DNA from: Planctomycetota bacterium
GTDB lineage: Bacteria > Planctomycetota > Phycisphaerae > Phycisphaerales > SM1A02
DNA length: 9,317 nt
Assembly (NCBI GenBank): GCA_003671065.1
Contig: QWPU01000101.1
Span: 1 to 9,317, forward strand
Reading direction: 5' to 3'
In this document: piece by piece, positions 5,049 to 9,317 of the stretch
Numbering within the stretch: position 1 is the first letter of the stretch
Layout of the letters: every line of letters starts with the position of its first letter
Notes under the pieces: model-generated
Seen by the model: only the letters and a program-made list of their open reading frames with translations
What the model was told of the DNA's origin: nothing
The model's database searches: none
Program-made: the position numbers and the translations under genes

Positions 5049-7742
5049 GTGATCGACGACGAGCCACATTCTCACGAAACTTCCGACGACACAGCCGCAT
5101 GGGGCGCTACTGATGGCGCTCCAACGCCAGCACCGTCATCGTCGCCAGTGCATCGTGCGAGCAAGAGCAGCGGCAAGCACGCGGACAACGATGCGTCGGC
5201 CGCGCCGCCACACGCAGAAGGCTTGCGATTCATTCGTGAACTCGGTCGCGGTGGACTTGGCTCAGTGTGGCTCGCGATGCAAGAGACCGCCGAGTTTCGT
5301 CGCTCCGTCGCTGTGAAACTCGTGCGCCGCGGGATGGACACCGAAGACATCTTGCGCCGCTTTGCGCTCGAGCGTCAGTTGCTCGCAGGTCTTGAACATC
5401 CACACATCGTGCGGCTCTATGGTGCGGGAAGCACGAGTGATGGTCGACCGTTCTTTGTGATGGAGTATGTCGACGGCATTGCGATCGATCGATTCTGCGA
5501 TCAGCGTCGTCTGAAGATCGCGCAGCGACTTGAGTTGTTCGTGCAGATCTGTAGCGCCGTGCAGTACGCGCACGCGCGATTGGTGGTGCATCGCGACCTC
5601 AAGCCTTCGAACATCATCGTCACCACTGACGGCGTTGTGAAGTTGCTCGACTTCGGCATTGCGAAACTTGTCGACAGCGCGTTGTCGCCCGTGCATATTG
5701 ATCCAACATCAGCGGAAACCCGCGTGTTGACGCCTGAGTACGCGAGTCCCGAGCAGATTCGCGGCCAAGCGTTGGGCACAGCGAGTGACATCTACACGCT
5801 CGGCGTCGTGCTCTTCGAATTGCTCACGGGGCATCGGCCGTATCGCCTCCGCACTCGACTCATGCGCGAGATGGAACGCATTGTCTGCGAGGAAGAACCA
5901 CAGATTCCTAGCACCGTGGTCACCAAGCCTGCTGAAATGATCACCGTCGAAACATCGGGTGATGGCGCCACGCGTGTTGTGTCGGGTGAGATTGATCCGC
6001 AAGTGATTTCGAAGGCGCGAGGAGTGGCGATGCTGGGTTTGCGCAAACTGTTGCGTGGTGATCTTGATGTCATCACGCTGCGCGCGCTCGCGAAGAGTCC
6101 CGCCGATCGCTACGCCTCAGTGGAGGCGCTGGCCGCGGATCTGCAACGCCACCTTCGCGGTGAACCGATTGAGGCGCGCGCGACGAGTTCGCTTGGGCGT
6201 GCGATCAAGTTTGCGCGGCGCAACCGCGTGGCGGTCGGCGTGAGTGTGCTCGCTGCCGTCGCGATCGTGAGTGGTGCGACGAGCGTGTACTTCGCTCAAC
6301 GTGCTGACAGCGCAGAGCAAGTGCGTCTCGCACAGACTGAACTCGCGAAGATGCGGCTCGCGCAAGTGCGTGAACTGAGCGACGTGTTTCTGAATCGGTT
6401 TTACGATCGACTTCGCGCCTTGCAAGGCGGCGCCGAACTGCGCGGCATGCTTGCCGATGTGGTCGCGCGTCAGATTCAAGCGCTCACCGCACAGGAAGCA
6501 CTGACGGGTGTGGCCTTTGATGATCCCGATTTTGATCGCTTGCTCGCGTTGAGTTACCGCGGCCTCGGTCGCGTGCGTGGCGACGTGCGTGGCGAAAGCG
6601 GGGGTGACTATGCAGGCGCGAAAGTCGCGTTTGAGCAGAGCGCGGCGATCCTCACGCGATTGCACAGCAAAGTCATGGATCCGAAGTCTGCGTTGGCGAG
6701 CGTGTTGAGCGTGGAGTTGATGCGCACGCTCATGTTGTGGGCGGACACGGCGAAGGTCGCGGGCGATCTCACAGAATCGAGGCGCCTGCTTGATGAGGCC
6801 GAGGTCATCGCGCTGGCGCGGGCGCCTGACGCTTCGACTGATGAGCGACAGCAGCACGCGGTCAATCTCATGGAGCTTGCGGAACTCGCAGATCGTCGCG
6901 GCGAACGCGAGGCGGCGACAAGTTTGTTTGAGCGTTCGATTGAATTGCGACGCGCCAATCTCGCGGCAATGCCGAGTGATTTCGATGCGCTGCGCGCGCT
7001 GGGCAAAGGATTGCAATCCGTGCAGTCGCGCGCCGAAAGCGTGGGCGAGTACGAACGCGCGCTTCTCCTTGCGGAGGAACTGCTCGCGATTCGCACGAAG
7101 CTCGCCATCGCGAAACCAGACGATGCACGCATCGGACGCGAAGCGATGTTGTCGATGCTTGCAAAAGGTCGCGCGTTGGCTCGACTCAACCGCGCTGACG
7201 CAGCGCGTGAAACCATGCTTGCTGCATGCATTGAAGCCACCGAACGCGTTGAACGCGCGCCTGACAGTCATGAGTGCTTGAGCGATCGTGCACTCGCCAA
7301 CGAAAGCACGGCACAAGCGTTGAGTAGTGGCGCGCAGCACGCAAACGCGCTCGAACGTGTTCGCTTCGCGCGCGCGGACCTTTCACGCGCGGAGCTCATG
7401 GCGCCAACAGTTGTGGGCTATTCGCGCCGTAACGCGTACCTCGGTGGCGTTGAAGCGCGCATCCTCGCTCGGCTCAAGCAGCATGACGCTGCGGTGACAA
7501 CGGCGAGCGCATCAGCGGCAGCGTTCGAGCAGTTCGTCGCGCGTGCGCCAAGCGATATGGACATCGTCTTCCAAGCGGCGATCGTGCAAGCGATTCTCTC
7601 CAACTGTGCGTCACGCGCGGGTCTGCTTGATGCAACCGCGAGCGCGCAGACGCGTGCGGAAGAACTGCTCGCGTTGATGACGACTCAAGCGCGCGCCACC
7701 AACGAGCCATTCGTGCGCGCCGAACTTGACGCGATCGATTGA
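5049..7742 (+). CDS. transmembrane Ser/Thr protein kinase with TPR-like C-terminal region
   Basis: 897 residues from a GTG start with a strong Shine-Dalgarno. Residues 1-57 are polar and probably disordered (Asp, His, Ser, Pro, Ala). The kinase domain spans about 58-368: glycine loop 'GRGGLGSV' (66-73), K90 in 'VAVK', E108, 'HRDLKPSN' with catalytic D183, 'DFG' at 201-203, 'TPEYASPEQ' (228-236), D247 and 'DRY' at 353-355. All key catalytic residues are present, so it should be active. One clear membrane helix follows at about 394-415. The rest, about 480 residues, is Ala/Arg/Leu-rich helix with TPR-like pairs, for example around 522-544, 571-594, 616-644, 665-692, 713-740, 761-790 and 809-836; it is probably a sensor or protein-docking region. 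With a single helix, the tail would lie outside the cytoplasm if the kinase is inside. A Ser/Thr-rich insert at 284-318 could be an autophosphorylation region. The FHA-phosphatase gene nearby is a plausible partner (inference). Family sure; stimulus and substrates unknown. Confidence 0.93.
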   Translation: MIDDEPHSHETSDDTAAWGATDGAPTPAPSSSPVHRASKSSGKHADNDASAAPPHAEGLRFIRELGRGGLGSVWLAMQETAEFRRSVAVKLVRRGMDTEDILRRFALERQLLAGLEHPHIVRLYGAGSTSDGRPFFVMEYVDGIAIDRFCDQRRLKIAQRLELFVQICSAVQYAHARLVVHRDLKPSNIIVTTDGVVKLLDFGIAKLVDSALSPVHIDPTSAETRVLTPEYASPEQIRGQALGTASDIYTLGVVLFELLTGHRPYRLRTRLMREMERIVCEEEPQIPSTVVTKPAEMITVETSGDGATRVVSGEIDPQVISKARGVAMLGLRKLLRGDLDVITLRALAKSPADRYASVEALAADLQRHLRGEPIEARATSSLGRAIKFARRNRVAVGVSVLAAVAIVSGATSVYFAQRADSAEQVRLAQTELAKMRLAQVRELSDVFLNRFYDRLRALQGGAELRGMLADVVARQIQALTAQEALTGVAFDDPDFDRLLALSYRGLGRVRGDVRGESGGDYAGAKVAFEQSAAILTRLHSKVMDPKSALASVLSVELMRTLMLWADTAKVAGDLTESRRLLDEAEVIALARAPDASTDERQQHAVNLMELAELADRRGEREAATSLFERSIELRRANLAAMPSDFDALRALGKGLQSVQSRAESVGEYERALLLAEELLAIRTKLAIAKPDDARIGREAMLSMLAKGRALARLNRADAARETMLAACIEATERVERAPDSHECLSDRALANESTAQALSSGAQHANALERVRFARADLSRAELMAPTVVGYSRRNAYLGGVEARILARLKQHDAAVTTASASAAAFEQFVARAPSDMDIVFQAAIVQAILSNCASRAGLLDATASAQTRAEELLALMTTQARATNEPFVRAELDAID

Positions 7743-7747
7743 TCGCG
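7730..7747. terminator. perfect hairpin between convergent genes, possible weak terminator
   Basis: CGCGATC (7730-7736), loop GATT, GATCGCG (7741-7747): a perfect 7-bp stem that includes the kinase stop codon and lies 9 bases from the stop codon of the convergent gene. No T run follows on either strand, so it is not a classical intrinsic terminator. It could still slow or end transcription in both directions, or simply reflect the many GATC/CGCG words in this genome. Confidence 0.25.
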
Positions 7748-7755
7748 CGTCTGCC

Positions 7756-9317
7756 TTACGACATCATGCCCCAAGCCGTCAGCAACACCGTGATATCAGG
7801 GGCATTGGTGATTCCGTCGCCGTTGACGTCACTCAACCCTGGCATGCCCCAGTAGGCGAGCAAGATCTTGAGATCGGCCGCATCGACCACGCCGTCATTG
7901 TTGAGGTCGGCCTCTGCGTGTGGATTGGCGGTGCGCACCAGCGTAAGTTGCTGCGATTCGCCACCTGTAGCCAGCGGTTCAAGCGCTGCAAGATCATCCG
8001 CGCTACCGTCGATGCTCACGGCAACAAAGGCCTTCGGATCATTCAATTGCATGATGCTCGCCGAAAGCGTCAAGACCACACCACTCGCCGTTGAATCGTT
8101 GCGAACAACATGCGCGCTCTTTACGGCGCTGTCCGAATCAAGCGTGCTCAGCGCAAGATCAGTGTCGCCGTCGCCATCAAGGTCGCCCGTGGTGAGACCC
8201 GCTGGATCCACGCCGACATCCATCAGCGTCGAGTGGAAACTTGGGCCTTGTGCACGCATGATCGCAAGCGAGTCGTAGACGTCTGGAGTGCCAGGCGGCG
8301 TTGGTCGCGGCGCGAGCGCTTGAAGCGTGGCGACGATTTCAGGAACTCCATCGCCCGTCAGATCAACGATTTCAATCGCCTTCACTGGATGCGGCGACGG
8401 AATGAATATGACCGCGAAGGAATCACCCGTGGGAGTGCCACCAGGAACCACCGTCGTTCCGCCAGAACCGCCGCCAACGATGTCGTCGTCGCGATCATTG
8501 TCGACGTCGCCGCCGCCAACCGAAGTGGGGGGCCCACTCTGCGAAGGTGTGATGCTCGCGCCATTAGCGCTCACTGTGCCGCCTTCGTTGCGCAGCGCAA
8601 CGAGTGTTCCGCTTCCTTGCACAGCGACGGCAACGCCCTTGCCACCGCCAGCGAGTTTCGCCGGCGAACTTCCGAAGAAGTCACCAACGCATACATCGAC
8701 GGGCATGTCGCCCACCGCGATCGGTGTGAGCGCGGTGAATTGAATCCCGCTCGTCCCACTCGTCGTGACATTCTTGAGCACGCGCACCGCGTCTTGGCCC
8801 GCAAGCGCCACCACAAGATCGGTGCGGCCATCACCGTCAAAGTCCGCCGCCGCGATGCCGCGTGGGTCAACTCCAACCGCAAACTGCCCACTCGCCACTA
8901 GCCCGCTTCCTGTGCCGCGATATACCGCAACCACGCCGCCAGCCGTTGGGCTTGCGCTCTGCGTCATCGCGACATCTTCCTTGCCATCGTTGTCAAAGTC
9001 CCCGCGCACGAGGTCCATTGTTTTCGCGTTGAGCGAGTAGGCCGTGGTGCTGCCAAACGAAATCGTCTGCCGCGTTGGGGCGACGGTTGCGACGAGCGCC
9101 GAACCTTTGCCTTGCGGGCGCACACTCATGAAGACGCCAAGTTCAGGCGCAAGTCCGCGCACTTCGACGCCATCGAATTGTGTCGTCAATGCGCTTTCGC
9201 TTGAAAGCACTGTGTGGGTTGATCCCGCTGACGGTTGCGCAACGCTTCCATCAAACACCAGCGTTCCGTTGAGATCCGCAGCAGCACCGACTTCAAGTTT
9301 GACGGCGAGCGCTGGAT
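7756..9317 (-). CDS. FG-GAP (VCBS-like) repeat propeller protein with C-terminal dockerin-like pair, 5'-truncated by window edge
   Basis: The frame stays open to base 9317, so the N-terminus lies beyond the right edge; the GTG at 9258 is only an internal codon. Residues are numbered from that codon. Residues about 1-60 resemble the 'vLss..l...Fd.v.v.gL' segments found in planctomycete surface proteins. FG-GAP-type blades follow at about 83, 134, 187, 245, 293, 354 and 411, spaced 48-61 residues, as expected for a seven-bladed beta-propeller. Calcium loops are intact at D87-D95, D139-D147, D251-D259 and D359-D367, near-intact at D299-E307, and degenerate in blades 3 and 7. Residues 449-498 hold two EF-hand-like loops, D451-D462 and D477-D488, both followed by 'LL.(A/T).WG', a dockerin type I-like pair. 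The protein is probably secreted or surface-bound, calcium-stabilised and adhesive or structural; no enzyme motif is visible. It converges on the kinase gene with a 13-base gap, so no shared operon. Confidence 0.88.
   Translation of the reverse strand, partial: PALAVKLEVGAAADLNGTLVFDGSVAQPSAGSTHTVLSSESALTTQFDGVEVRGLAPELGVFMSVRPQGKGSALVATVAPTRQTISFGSTTAYSLNAKTMDLVRGDFDNDGKEDVAMTQSASPTAGGVVAVYRGTGSGLVASGQFAVGVDPRGIAAADFDGDGRTDLVVALAGQDAVRVLKNVTTSGTSGIQFTALTPIAVGDMPVDVCVGDFFGSSPAKLAGGGKGVAVAVQGSGTLVALRNEGGTVSANGASITPSQSGPPTSVGGGDVDNDRDDDIVGGGSGGTTVVPGGTPTGDSFAVIFIPSPHPVKAIEIVDLTGDGVPEIVATLQALAPRPTPPGTPDVYDSLAIMRAQGPSFHSTLMDVGVDPAGLTTGDLDGDGDTDLALSTLDSDSAVKSAHVVRNDSTASGVVLTLSASIMQLNDPKAFVAVSIDGSADDLAALEPLATGGESQQLTLVRTANPHAEADLNNDGVVDAADLKILLAYWGMPGLSDVNGDGITNAPDITVLLTAWGMMS

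Noticed and set aside
6117..7340. 407-codon open frame on the - strand
   Set aside because: It lies wholly opposite the kinase tail, whose + strand frame continues a clear kinase with TPR-like helices. The antisense product is Arg/His/Cys-rich without recognisable motifs.
8524..8538. AGTGGG-GGG-CCCACT perfect inverted repeat
   Set aside because: It lies inside the FG-GAP coding region in a Gly/Pro/Ser linker, has a 3-base loop and no T run or nearby gene boundary; explained by codon composition.
8110..8901. 263-codon open frame on the + strand
   Set aside because: It is opposite the FG-GAP gene, whose repeats and dockerin tail prove the - strand frame. The product is Arg-rich and without motifs.

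Overview
The window most likely comes from a GC-rich planctomycete, probably of the class Phycisphaerae. The evidence is the style of its proteins. There is a membrane Ser/Thr kinase of the 'TPEYASPEQ' type with a long TPR-like tail, common in Planctomycetes and Acidobacteria. There is also a secreted FG-GAP repeat protein ending in two dockerin-like calcium loops that close on '..AYWG' and '..AWG', an ending very common in Phycisphaerae surface proteins. The taxonomic call is an inference from protein families; no rRNA or other marker gene is present.

Layout: five protein genes fill almost the whole window. Four lie on the + strand. (1) 2-2266 is the 3' part of a polytopic DUF2339-family membrane protein, cut by the left edge. 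(2) 2263-3858 is an FHA - GAF-like - SpoIIE/PP2C-type phosphatase, joined to gene 1 by a 4-base ATGA overlap. (3) 3911-4981 is an alpha/beta-hydrolase-fold lipoprotein. (4) 5049-7742 is a transmembrane Ser/Thr protein kinase with its own strong Shine-Dalgarno sequence. The fifth gene, 7756-9317, is on the - strand, converges on the kinase with a 13-base gap and runs off the right edge. It encodes a probable seven-bladed FG-GAP propeller plus a dockerin-like tail. No intergenic stretch exceeds about 70 bases. I see no RNA gene, mobile element or CRISPR array.

Working model: genes 1 and 2 are almost certainly co-transcribed and translationally coupled, and gene 3 probably follows on the same transcript. 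A weak terminator-like hairpin with a T5 run sits at the end of gene 3, and the kinase seems to begin a new unit. Side by side, the locus holds a possible phosphorylation writer (kinase), a phospho-threonine reader and Ser/Thr-phosphate eraser (FHA-SpoIIE protein), and two envelope proteins (DUF2339 and lipoprotein hydrolase). That they form one signalling module is an inference from position and domains only. The individual families are known. If anything here is novel, it is the combination.
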